A stretch of DNA of 64,000 nucleotides from Pseudanabaena sp. Chao 1811. Its GTDB lineage: Bacteria > Cyanobacteriota > Cyanobacteriia > Pseudanabaenales > Pseudanabaenaceae. Position numbers and translations under genes: made by a program. Positions 27,005-35,253 of the stretch are shown here, piece by piece; positions within the stretch are counted from its first letter, which is position 1, and every line of letters starts with the position of its first letter. The stretch is from positions 2,334,001 through 2,398,000 of the forward strand of contig NZ_CP101416.1 of assembly GCF_027942295.1 (NCBI RefSeq), given 5' to 3'. The notes under the pieces were generated by a model that made no database searches, was not told the DNA's origin, and was given only the letters and a program-made list of their open reading frames with translations.

Positions 27005-28729
27005 TTACTTCTTTTTATCTTCAAGGGTGGTGGTATCGTCGATCGTACCATCACTGCCCTTATCAAGCTCGATCGTTAACTTAGCTCCATTTCCCGTCCA
27101 CTTAGCATAATCCAAGTACAATGTATCCCCTGAAACTAGAGTTAAATCTTCTCCTTCAAATTTCTGCTCAGTCTTGTCGTCAATCCTCCCAATCATTAAA
27201 TTGAATTTGGCTTCCTTGCCACTGTCGCTAATCTTGATGCCGAGACGGCCTTTAAGAGTATCCAAATTTGCGCTGATTGTGCCACTAGCATCAATTTCTA
27301 CGCCATCTAGTTCAAACTCGTAGTCATCATTCTTTGTGGATAGACCAAACAAAATATTAGGAGCTTCAGGATTGCTAGGTTTATAAGATAAGCTGCGACC
27401 ACTGGTATCAAATTTGATCGTGTCTCTTTGACCTTCTAACACCTTAATACCTTCTAAGCCAAGATCATAACCAGGTCCAATCATGGCTACATCCGTTAGC
27501 TCTTTCTCATTACTTTTACTGTTGCCTTGTAAGTTAATTGTGAAGGGAACACCCACGGGAATATTGTAGAGCGGCTCTTCATCATCTTTCCAGAGATCAC
27601 TGCTCCTGATCGGAATAAACGTTGCTCCAGAAAAGTTATTTACAAATTTCCCATTCTCATAGCCAATTTTTTGATTGCCATTGGTAATCAGGAGATCGGC
27701 ATCACCTTCAAGAAAAATTTGATTGAATGCCTCTGTTGCGATCGCATTGCCCTTAGTGGCTGATGTCTTATCAGCAGCAGTTTCCTTGGATTGATCTTCT
27801 TGATCGCAGAAACTACAGGCTTGACGTTCGTAACGGGGTGGAGTGGGGGTTAAAGTGAGGGTTTTGGTCTCAGCGTCACCAATATAAGTTGATTCAGGCT
27901 CATCAGGATTAGTGGAAGCATTATATTTCCAAGTATTCGCATTGCGATCAATTTCGAGTTTTCTCTCTATTTTGGGATAGTTATTGTCATAGACCAGCAC
28001 CGTATATTTGCCATCGCCTAAATCTTCCACTCCATACGGGGTAATTGCATGACCACCTTTAAAACCAGCTTGGTAAATCCCCATTGTATAGGTTTCATCA
28101 ATACGAGCATTCAGTTTCATCGTAGATAAAAGGATATCTAGCAATTCTGAAGGGGTTTTGTCTTTGATTTCGCTTTTTGCCGTTGGTTGAGCATACTGAG
28201 TGGCAAACCAGTAGGCAATTTCGCGCTGTAACTTCTCATTCCCCTGTAAGGCTAGATCTGGGGTATTCCCAAATCCACTTACCTTGTCTTTATCAGCATA
28301 GAGAATCATACTGAGAGCCGCCATTCCTTCGCAATGTCCACCATTCATGGATTTATTGACTTCTTCCATCCATTGCTGGGCGGGAGGTGTCAGGATACAA
28401 TTTTCCCCACTGGTAGCACAAACTTGATTCCCAAACATCCGTTGCATTTCTACAGGTGAGAGATTTTTAATGCTACTATCCTTGCCGTAATTCTCAAAAC
28501 TGAACCCATTGGCGGCTGGACGGAAACCTAAATCTGCGGTAAGAGCGCTGGAGGTAGCTGATGTTGCTTTGGTCTTGTCTAAGGAGATTGCCCCCTTATT
28601 GCTGGAGGGAAGGGCAGAATTAGATTGACATCCTACCAAAATTATGATCAAGGAGATCGCGGAGACTAATAGAAACTTAAACCAACGATTAAATAATCTA
28701 ACAATGCTGATCTTTTTGTGTTCACGCAT
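27005..28729 (-). CDS. lipoprotein with possible papain-like Cys-His site
   Basis: 574 residues. Signal segment ending in lipobox ILVGC (about residue 34). The following domain contains GGHCEGMAALS (Cys in a helix start, about residue 132), GGHAITPYGV (His, about 225) and VYDNNYP (Asp/Asn), the order Cys-His-Asp/Asn of papain-like peptidases and transglutaminases. A CSFCDQ motif (about 300) may bind metal or form a disulfide. The C-terminal ~200 residues are beta-rich with an acidic ending. I do not recognise a named family; enzymatic activity is inference only. Confidence 0.75.
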   Translation of the reverse strand: MREHKKISIVRLFNRWFKFLLVSAISLIIILVGCQSNSALPSSNKGAISLDKTKATSATSSALTADLGFRPAANGFSFENYGKDSSIKNLSPVEMQRMFGNQVCATSGENCILTPPAQQWMEEVNKSMNGGHCEGMAALSMILYADKDKVSGFGNTPDLALQGNEKLQREIAYWFATQYAQPTAKSEIKDKTPSELLDILLSTMKLNARIDETYTMGIYQAGFKGGHAITPYGVEDLGDGKYTVLVYDNNYPKIERKLEIDRNANTWKYNASTNPDEPESTYIGDAETKTLTLTPTPPRYERQACSFCDQEDQSKETAADKTSATKGNAIATEAFNQIFLEGDADLLITNGNQKIGYENGKFVNNFSGATFIPIRSSDLWKDDEEPLYNIPVGVPFTINLQGNSKSNEKELTDVAMIGPGYDLGLEGIKVLEGQRDTIKFDTSGRSLSYKPSNPEAPNILFGLSTKNDDYEFELDGVEIDASGTISANLDTLKGRLGIKISDSGKEAKFNLMIGRIDDKTEQKFEGEDLTLVSGDTLYLDYAKWTGNGAKLTIELDKGSDGTIDDTTTLEDKKK

Positions 28730-28850
28730 TTGATTTCAAATATTTTGAGCAATCCTGATAGGTTAAGTTACTCAAACTGTTAAAATTTTTGTAAGGTTTA
28801 ATAAAATTCTTTACAGTTTTAGTTATAAAACGCAGACAGGATCGCAAAAC

Positions 28851-29894
28851 GTGAGAATTGCAGTAGATGCGATGGGTGGGGACTTTGCCCCACGCGAAGT
28901 GGTTGAAGGAGCAATATTAGCTCAGACTCAATTAGGTGTAGATATAGCGCTGGTTGGCGATCGCGATATTCTCGCGAACTACCTCAAGCAACATAACTAT
29001 AAGGAAAGCGATCGCCTAGAGATCGTGCCATCGGAAGGCATTATCGAAATGGATGACGAACCCCTCGAAGGGCTACGCCGCAAGCCCAACTCCTCGATCG
29101 CCGTTGCCATGAATTTAGTCAAGCGCAAGCAAGCAGATGCTGTGGTTTCGGCTGGACATTCTGGTGCAGCAATGGCAGCCGCCCTGCTCCGATTGGGTCG
29201 TTTACCAGGTGTAGATCGACCTGCGATCGGCGCATTATTTCCCACACAGGTTCCCCATAAGCCTGTATTGCTACTTGATGTTGGGGCAAACGTTGATTGT
29301 CGCCCCAAATTTTTAGAACAATTTGCAATCATGGGTTCGCTTTACAGTAAATATGCGATCGGTATTCAAGAGCCTAAGGTCGGGTTGCTAAATATTGGTG
29401 AAGAAGCCTGTAAAGGTAATGAGCTAGCGATTCGCGTGCACCAGTCCTTGCAGGATAATCAGCAAATTTTATTTGCTGGCAATGCCGAAGGTCGGGACAT
29501 TCTGAAAGGTCAGTTTGATGTCATTGTTTGTGATGGCTTTGCGGGTAATATCGTCCTCAAATTTGCTGAGGGTGTCGGTAATGCCGTCATGCAAATCCTC
29601 AAGGAAGAATTGCCCAAAGGCTGGCGCGGCAAACTTGGGGCATTACTCTTAAAACCTAATCTCAAGAAGGTCAAAGAACGCATTGATGCCGACGAGTATG
29701 GTGGTGCTTTATTGCTGGGTGTTGCAGGTGTCTGTGTAATTGGTCACGGTAGTTCTAACGCTGTTAGCATTCGCAATGCCATCCGTGTAGCTAAGGATGC
29801 AGTAGATAACGAAGTCCTAGAGCGCATCCGTGGTCAAATTAAGCCCAAAGTAGCGGTTCCTGCGGATGATACCCCCGACGATCCGCCCACTTAA
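28851..29894 (+). CDS. plsX: phosphate acyltransferase PlsX
   Basis: 347 residues, GTG start at 28851 giving MRIAVDAMGGDFAPREVVEGA, the family's opening. Converts acyl-ACP plus phosphate to acyl-phosphate for phospholipid and glycolipid synthesis. Other family motifs seen: SAGHSGAAMAAAL, DVGANVDCRP, GNAEGRDI, VCDGFAGNIVLK. fabH follows 66 bp downstream, the usual cyanobacterial pairing. Confidence 0.97.
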   Translation: MRIAVDAMGGDFAPREVVEGAILAQTQLGVDIALVGDRDILANYLKQHNYKESDRLEIVPSEGIIEMDDEPLEGLRRKPNSSIAVAMNLVKRKQADAVVSAGHSGAAMAAALLRLGRLPGVDRPAIGALFPTQVPHKPVLLLDVGANVDCRPKFLEQFAIMGSLYSKYAIGIQEPKVGLLNIGEEACKGNELAIRVHQSLQDNQQILFAGNAEGRDILKGQFDVIVCDGFAGNIVLKFAEGVGNAVMQILKEELPKGWRGKLGALLLKPNLKKVKERIDADEYGGALLLGVAGVCVIGHGSSNAVSIRNAIRVAKDAVDNEVLERIRGQIKPKVAVPADDTPDDPPT

Positions 29895-29960
29895 TACTCA
29901 TATTGTTGTCGCGAGGCGGCAGCAATATAGCTTTTTATTTATCCAGATCAAATACAGCCC

Positions 29961-30944
29961 ATGACTAATACTGAATCTTCTCTCCTTGGAGTACGTTTTA
30001 TTGGTAGCGGTTCCGCCGTTCCCGATCGCGTATTGACCAATCAAGACCTTGCCCAGATGGTAGATACCAATGACGAGTGGATCTCCTCGCGCACAGGTAT
30101 TAGAGAGCGTCATATTGCCGATGGTGAGAATGATTCAGTAGCTAACTTAGCGGCTAAAGCTGCCCAACAGGCGATCGCAACCGCAGGTTTGCAGCCCGAA
30201 GATATTGATCTGATTATTTTATCTACCTCTACCTCTGACGATCTATTTGGTACAGCAGGACGAGTACAAAAAATTCTAGGGGCAGAGAGGGCTGTGGCTT
30301 TCGATCTTGTGGCAGCCTGTTCAGGATTTGTGTTTGGCCTAGTTACTGCGTCCCAATATATTCGTACAGGTGTTTACAAAAACGTTTTGCTGATTGGGGC
30401 AGATGTCCTCTCGCGTTGGGTCGATTGGCAAGATCGGCGGACTTGTATTTTGTTTGGTGATGGGGCAGGAGCGCTAGTTTTGCAAGCTAGTAGCCCAGAG
30501 CATCCCCAGAACAATCTATTGGGCTTTGAGATGCGGAGCGATGGTAAAGGTAACGAGTTCTTAAATATCAATTATTTAGGACGCAATACCTTTCATCCGA
30601 TTACGATGAATGGGCAAGAGGTTTATCGTTTTGCGGTGCGGCGCGTGCCAGAGGTAATCGAAAAGTCGTTGCACTATGCCAGCTTGGAAGTTAATGATCT
30701 TGACTGGTTGATTATGCACCAAGCTAATCAGCGCATTATCGATGCGGTCGTCAATCGTTTTGGGATTGATCCTGCTAAGGCGGTGAGCAATATGGGCAAA
30801 TATGGCAATACCTCGGCGGCTTCAATTCCGATCGCGCTGGATGAATGGGTAAAAGCAGACAAAATTCAAAAAGATCATTTAATTGCGATCGCAGGTTTTG
30901 GAGCAGGCTTAAGTTGGGGTTCAGCAGTATTCCGTTGGGGTTAG
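29961..30944 (+). CDS. fabH: 3-oxoacyl-ACP synthase III
   Basis: 327 residues. Catalytic triad visible: Cys in DLVAACSGFVFGL (about 120), His in MHQANQRI (about 255), Asn in KYGNTSAASIP (about 285). Starts fatty-acid synthesis by condensing acetyl-CoA with malonyl-ACP. ATG start; same strand as plsX. Its last four bases overlap the end of the convergent oxygenase gene. Confidence 0.97.
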   Translation: MTNTESSLLGVRFIGSGSAVPDRVLTNQDLAQMVDTNDEWISSRTGIRERHIADGENDSVANLAAKAAQQAIATAGLQPEDIDLIILSTSTSDDLFGTAGRVQKILGAERAVAFDLVAACSGFVFGLVTASQYIRTGVYKNVLLIGADVLSRWVDWQDRRTCILFGDGAGALVLQASSPEHPQNNLLGFEMRSDGKGNEFLNINYLGRNTFHPITMNGQEVYRFAVRRVPEVIEKSLHYASLEVNDLDWLIMHQANQRIIDAVVNRFGIDPAKAVSNMGKYGNTSAASIPIALDEWVKADKIQKDHLIAIAGFGAGLSWGSAVFRWG

Positions 30945-31954
30945 ACCTTCAAGCGGTTTTTAGGAATCCATTTACCCAGACCCTTTAAGTGATCGCGCCA
31001 AGTCACGCAATCCCTAACTTCTGCGGGTAATAGGCTTGCCATATATCGTAGTTGTGTTTGAGACAATGGCGATCGTCCGCAAAAAAATGGATGTCTGGGT
31101 TGGCGACTGCAATAACCAAAAAAGATCGCTGAGCGGTCAGCTTTAGTCGGTGGTTTACCCCGATGGTAATACTTAGCCGTATCTACAAAAATTACTGTTC
31201 CCGCTTTGCCAATACAGGTTTTACGCCAGTTATGCCGCATATGTTCGGGCAAGATTGCCTCAAGTTCATGCTGATAGGCGGTTTTGTACTTCTGGATTGA
31301 TTGAGAGTTTAAAGCCCTATTGATGACTTCATTGGCGGCTGGCGTGACACACTCAAAAGGTCCTCCATCCTCATCAACATAGTTGATATAGATGCCAATT
31401 TTGATCATTTGCCAGTCTTCTTTGTCCCGATGCCATTTACGGGGGCCCGCTTCTCTACTATCAGCAGGACTGTAGTAGTAGGACAGTCCATCATAGGCAA
31501 CGGGTAGCTTGAGATAGTTTTCAATTATGCGTAAAAGTTTGGCATCTGCGCCCCACAAAAACAATTCGGGATAACGCATGATCTGCTCTGCGCTTGCCGT
31601 CAGCGTATGTTTGCCCATGTAGAGGGGAAGCTTAGCATTGTCCCTTAGTTCTTGGGATATTTTTTTTGCCGCAAGCAAAAAGCGATCGCTCAGGGGAATT
31701 GCTAAATCATTGAGATGTGTAACTGCGACTCCATACTGCTCTAATTCTTGGACAATTTTGACTTCATCAGGAGTCAGACTACTGAGCAACACTTGATACT
31801 CTTGCTGAAATTGTTGATAGCGAGGATAAAGAAGCTTTTGCTCAATAATTTCTAAATTACTAATAAATAGTGCAATATCTGAGGGAATACTAAGTAATCT
31901 TTGCCATAGCTTATCAATAGTCTGAGATGTTTGAGATATGACGATTTGAATCAT
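30941..31954 (-). CDS. phytanoyl-CoA-hydroxylase-like 2OG-Fe(II) oxygenase
   Basis: 337 residues. The iron-binding HxD...H and 2OG-binding Arg are visible in the C-terminal half: KWHRDKEDW (about 172) and KYYHRGKPPTKADRSAIFFGY (about 265-283). INYVDEDGGPFECV fits the double-stranded beta-helix of PhyH-type enzymes. The N-terminal ~90 residues are helical and of unknown role. Likely hydroxylates a small molecule or lipid; substrate unknown. Tail-to-tail overlap of 4 bp with fabH. Confidence 0.8.
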   Translation of the reverse strand: MIQIVISQTSQTIDKLWQRLLSIPSDIALFISNLEIIEQKLLYPRYQQFQQEYQVLLSSLTPDEVKIVQELEQYGVAVTHLNDLAIPLSDRFLLAAKKISQELRDNAKLPLYMGKHTLTASAEQIMRYPELFLWGADAKLLRIIENYLKLPVAYDGLSYYYSPADSREAGPRKWHRDKEDWQMIKIGIYINYVDEDGGPFECVTPAANEVINRALNSQSIQKYKTAYQHELEAILPEHMRHNWRKTCIGKAGTVIFVDTAKYYHRGKPPTKADRSAIFFGYCSRQPRHPFFCGRSPLSQTQLRYMASLLPAEVRDCVTWRDHLKGLGKWIPKNRLKV

Positions 31955-32109
31955 ACAAATAAACCCTGAGCAGTATTTTTAGGTCTGTAGTCATGTCTCG
32001 GATTGTCTCAAAGACCTGTGATCCTCTAAAAAGTTGCCAGCATATATACTTAGCTATCTCTTCTCGGTGTATTCTTCCCCAGTATGCAACAAATATTTCT
32101 TGTTGGTGA

Positions 32110-32177
32110 ATTTATTTAGCAATTTTTGTGCCGCCTGCGTAGTGGGCGACACAAAAATCTGGGTTTGAGCTACTTAG
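32110..32177. repeat. TAAGTAGCT-family palindrome
   Basis: The right end, read backwards, is CTAAGTAGCTCAAACCCAGA. The inner stem ATTTTTGTGCCGCC (32122-32135) pairs with GGCGACACAAAAAT (32145-32158) with one mismatch. Sits directly after the hydrolase stop codon; likely also its terminator. Confidence 0.6.
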
Positions 32178-32181
32178 TTGC

Positions 32182-33072
32182 TCAAGCCAGCCAAGTTAAG
32201 ATTTCATGGTTGACGCGCTCAGGCTTGTCATCATGGGCGCAATGTCCTGCATTTTCTAAATAAACTAGAGAGGCATTGGGAGCATATTGGACTAAGCGTT
32301 TACCTTCGGATGGAGGGATGAGGCGATCGCGACTTCCCCACAAAATCAATAATGGAACCTGTAACTGTGAAAGGGCTTGCGTCAGGCTTGGTGAATAATT
32401 GGGCTGATTGAGACTGCGATTGAGGCGCACAAAGGCTTCGGCAGCTTGGCGATCGCGTGCTGGTTTGGCAATAATTTCTACTAGCTGATCATCAACGCGA
32501 TCGCGATCGCAATAGACAATTCCTTTTAACACGAAGCGAATCATACAAGGTTGACGGAATAGATAAAAGAGTGGTTTTACGAAAATGGCATTAACGATCG
32601 CTTTGACTGCACGTTCTAAGGGCTGTAGCCATTTCGGAACTAAGGCTTTAAAAGCTTCGATATCAGGCAGACTGATAGTGACGACTCCTGCGGCGATTTC
32701 GGGATGATGACTGGCGGCAATTGCGGCGACGAGAGCGCCAATTGAGTTACCAATAATGATCATGGGTACGCCTACAAATTTTTGCCAAAAGCTCAACACC
32801 TGCTCTACCCACAAATAGATAGAATAGTCAGTCGGTGGTTTCTCGGATGCGCCAAATCCCAATAGGTCAATGGCATAGACGGTATGCTCTGCCGCGAGAG
32901 CGGGAATGTTATCGCGCCATTGATCCATCGCTGCCCCAAATCCATGAATTAAGAGAATTGGGGGCTTGTTAGCATCGGCATTCTGCGATCGCCTTACGCC
33001 ATAATGCGATCGCCATCCTCTAAATTCCCAATCGCCATATTCTAGACCTGTAGTTCTGTTCATTATTACCAA
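32182..33072 (-). CDS. alpha/beta hydrolase
   Basis: 296 residues with a complete catalytic set: oxyanion HGFGAAMDQW, nucleophile GNSIGA, acid GSRDRLIP and histidine GHCAHDD. The sequence style (EYGDWEFRGWRSHYGVRRS opening, DLLGFGASEKPP) is that of a cyanobacterial group related to pheophytinase/chlorophyll dephytylase-like hydrolases; substrate is not determined. Confidence 0.85.
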   Translation of the reverse strand: MVIMNRTTGLEYGDWEFRGWRSHYGVRRSQNADANKPPILLIHGFGAAMDQWRDNIPALAAEHTVYAIDLLGFGASEKPPTDYSIYLWVEQVLSFWQKFVGVPMIIIGNSIGALVAAIAASHHPEIAAGVVTISLPDIEAFKALVPKWLQPLERAVKAIVNAIFVKPLFYLFRQPCMIRFVLKGIVYCDRDRVDDQLVEIIAKPARDRQAAEAFVRLNRSLNQPNYSPSLTQALSQLQVPLLILWGSRDRLIPPSEGKRLVQYAPNASLVYLENAGHCAHDDKPERVNHEILTWLA

Positions 33073-33090
33073 TAATTCCTAATCAAATCC

Positions 33091-33123
33091 ACAATAAAGG
33101 CTCGCTTAGCGAGCCTTTATTGT
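33091..33123. terminator. terminator after cysH
   Basis: ACAATAAAGGCTCGC (33091-33105) is exactly complementary to 33109-33123 with a TTA loop; it abuts the cysH stop codon and lies in front of the next gene on the same strand. Confidence 0.75.
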
Positions 33124-33861
33124 TTAAACATCCTTGGCGCGAACTAGGCGACCGTCACTGGTAACGTGCAATCCACATTCTTGATTGCTCATTTCCCACC
33201 ACCAACGACCAGCACGTAGATCTTCACCTGCTTGAATGGCTCTGGTACAGGGCGCACAGCCAATACTTGGGAAGTTCTGATCGTGGAGGGCGTTGTAGGG
33301 AACATCATTGGCGCGAATGTAGTCCCAAACCTGTTCATTTGTCCAATCGATCAATGGATTGATTTTGGCAATATTGCGATCGCCATCTAGTTCAACGGTT
33401 TCCATTGTGGAACGGTTCGCAGTTTGGTCACGACGTAGCCCTGTAATCCAAGCATCTAGACCTTGGGTGGCACGACCAAGGGGTTCTACCTTGCGGATAT
33501 AACAACATTGCTTGCGATTTTCCACACTGTCATAAAACAGATTAATGCCCTTAGCGCTTACCATTTGCTCCACTGCTTCCGCTTGAGGGAACATGATGCG
33601 AAGTTGCAATTGTGGATATTTTTGTTGGACTTTGGCGATTACGTCATAGGTTTCGCTATTGAGGCGACCTGTATCGAGGGTGAAGACATGGGCATCGGGC
33701 TTGATTTTGGCGATCATGTCAATCAAGGTGACATCTTCGGCTCCGAAGCTAGATGCGAGGGAGATATTTTTGTAGTTGCCGAGTGCCCATGTGAGGACTT
33801 CTTGAGGAGTTTTGCCCTTGAGCTGTGCGGCGGCGGTGTCAATGTCTGTTTGTAGGGTCAT
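33124..33861 (-). CDS. cysH: phosphoadenylyl-/adenylyl-sulfate reductase
   Basis: About 245 residues from ATG 33861 (an upstream TTG at 33888 is less likely). PP-loop fold: SLASSFGAEDV, LDTGRL, GLRRDQTANRS. Catalytic Cys in ECGLH near the C-terminus. The pairs KQCCYIRK and GCAPC match the four cysteines of a [4Fe-4S]-type enzyme, which usually prefers APS over PAPS. Reduces activated sulfate to sulfite in assimilation. Confidence 0.93.
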   Translation of the reverse strand: MTLQTDIDTAAAQLKGKTPQEVLTWALGNYKNISLASSFGAEDVTLIDMIAKIKPDAHVFTLDTGRLNSETYDVIAKVQQKYPQLQLRIMFPQAEAVEQMVSAKGINLFYDSVENRKQCCYIRKVEPLGRATQGLDAWITGLRRDQTANRSTMETVELDGDRNIAKINPLIDWTNEQVWDYIRANDVPYNALHDQNFPSIGCAPCTRAIQAGEDLRAGRWWWEMSNQECGLHVTSDGRLVRAKDV

Positions 33862-33902
33862 TGTTGGCTGAGTGAATCTTGTCTTCAAAATATAATGTTA
33901 TT

Positions 33903-34046
33903 ATGGCTTGTACTCAAGTTGGGAAATTACGACTATTACGGATAACTAAAGGGTTTTATGCTGAGTTGAAACCCAGAGAAATTTTTGAAGGCTCGGCAAT
34001 ACCGCGCTTTCAAAATTCAGGTAATTCTAAAGTTTGTGAATTCTAG
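33903..34046 (+). CDS. possible 47-residue ORF in spacer
   Basis: An ATG-to-TAG reading frame of 47 codons (MACTQVGKLRLLRITKGF, then ending SKVCEF) in the 268-bp spacer between cysH and the DUF29 gene. No clear ribosome-binding site. It could be chance or a gene fragment; nothing else is seen in this spacer. Confidence 0.2.
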   Translation: MACTQVGKLRLLRITKGFYAELKPREIFEGSAIPRFQNSGNSKVCEF

Positions 34047-34129
34047 GGCGTAATTGATGTAGTGCCTAGCAATACAGGTTTTAAAAATCAAGCAAACTAA
34101 ATCTGGGTCGGTGCAGCTGGAGAATAGTT

Positions 34130-34561
34130 ATGGAAGAGTTATTAGAACTGAGGGAATTGCTGGTAGGTGGCAACATCTCTGATGCGTTGCTGTTGGTGGA
34201 GGAGATGACGGAGATGAGCAAGGATGACAAGCTGAATAAGATTTATAGCTTTGCCAAAATCCTGCTGCTCCATTTGATTAAACAACGTGCCGAAAATCGC
34301 ACCACGCGATCATGGGATCTTTCAATTAAAAACTCGGTGCGAGAAATTCAGCGTACTAATCAACGACGTAAGTCTAAAGAAAATTATTGTGAACCTTCAG
34401 AACTACGCGAGACCATAGAAGAAGCCTATGAGATTGCCCTAGATGCTGCTGCGGTTGAGGTTTTTGAGGGTAGATATGAGGCAGATGAGTTGGGCGCAAT
34501 GGTCGATCGCGAAGCAATTATCAATCAAGCGATCGCTTTAGTTTCTAGTAGTAATGCGTAA
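34130..34561 (+). CDS. DUF29 family protein
   Basis: 143 residues. LLLHLIKQRAENRTTRSWDLSIKNS and the acidic helix ELRETIEEAYEIALDAAAVEV are the DUF29 pattern, a helical family abundant in cyanobacteria and of unknown function. GGAG seven bases before the ATG supports the start. First gene of the accessory run leading to the NLR-like protein; whether it belongs functionally to that system is open. Confidence 0.75.
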   Translation: MEELLELRELLVGGNISDALLLVEEMTEMSKDDKLNKIYSFAKILLLHLIKQRAENRTTRSWDLSIKNSVREIQRTNQRRKSKENYCEPSELRETIEEAYEIALDAAAVEVFEGRYEADELGAMVDREAIINQAIALVSSSNA

Positions 34562-34618
34562 GTGATCGCCCAATTCCTTAGATTTCCTATAGCTGAGATA
34601 AAATCAAAATATTGGTAA

Positions 34619-35050
34619 ATGATTGGTGTAAATATGGAACCAGTTTCTCTGCTTGTGGGGTTGTTAGTAATTGTAGGAACAGGCTCATTAACTAAGGTTG
34701 GTGAAAATATTACCGATGAGACGGTGAAATTGGCGCGATCTCTTTGGTCAGTTCTCAGTCGTAAAGCTCCCAATACGCAGACAGTAAAAGCGATTAGTGC
34801 GGGGGAGAATTTTGATGCGGGACAAGCGGTAATCGATGTGGAGGCGATCGCGGATGATCCTGAAGTGACAAAGTTATTGGATCAGGTGCGATCGCTTTTA
34901 TCCAGCAATCAAGAACTAGCGGCTAAGGTTGAGACTTTGCAAGCACAACTGAGTCAGTCAAAATCTCAGAATCCTAATAAGTTAGCCGAAAAAATTGGTA
35001 TTGTGGTTCAGAGTGGCGGCAAGGCAGATATTACAACGTTCAATATGTAG
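34619..35050 (+). CDS. small membrane protein sharing a C-terminal motif with the adjacent NLR; candidate effector
   Basis: 143 residues. N-terminal hydrophobic helix (EPVSLLVGLLVIVGTGSL) followed by an amphipathic stretch (KVGENITDETVKLARSLWSVL), an acidic middle and a coiled coil (about 85-115: LLSSNQELAAKVETLQAQLSQ). The last 26 residues contain PNKLAEKIGI (119-128), repeated exactly in the N-terminus of the NB-ARC/TPR protein 200 bp downstream, then GGKADIT, which resembles GGDADIN of that protein. The architecture (membrane-active N-terminus plus short C-terminal signalling motif) is that expected of an NLR-triggered pore-forming or membrane effector. That role is inference. ATG at 34634 is an alternative start. 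Confidence 0.75.
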   Translation: MIGVNMEPVSLLVGLLVIVGTGSLTKVGENITDETVKLARSLWSVLSRKAPNTQTVKAISAGENFDAGQAVIDVEAIADDPEVTKLLDQVRSLLSSNQELAAKVETLQAQLSQSKSQNPNKLAEKIGIVVQSGGKADITTFNM

Positions 35051-35059
35051 GTGATCGCT

Positions 35060-35251
35060 ATGCTCGAAGCTCAAGATTTACGACCTTTGCTCAAGGAGTT
35101 GCTGCGGGAAATGTTTACGCAGGAGCGCGATATGTTAGCTGAGTTGATTTATGCGGTAATGGAGGATGTGGCGATGGCTAGGGCAATCGCTGAAGGTAAG
35201 AACAGTGAAAATGTGGGACGGGATGAAATTTTTGCCTTACTAGAAGGCTAA
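35060..35251 (+). CDS. small acidic protein, antitoxin-like
   Basis: 63 residues from ATG 35060 (GTG 35051 directly follows the previous stop codon). Amphipathic helices: LRPLLKELLREMFTQERDML then DVAMARAIAEGKNSENVGRDEIFALLEG. The last part resembles the C-terminus of Phd/RelB-type antitoxins, which ends in a regulatory E-G-x-x-x-x-V-x-R-x-E-I/V-F segment, but no toxin gene follows directly. It ends two bases before the NLR start, so the genes are cotranscribed. Confidence 0.6.
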   Translation: MLEAQDLRPLLKELLREMFTQERDMLAELIYAVMEDVAMARAIAEGKNSENVGRDEIFALLEG

Positions 35252-35253
35252 CT

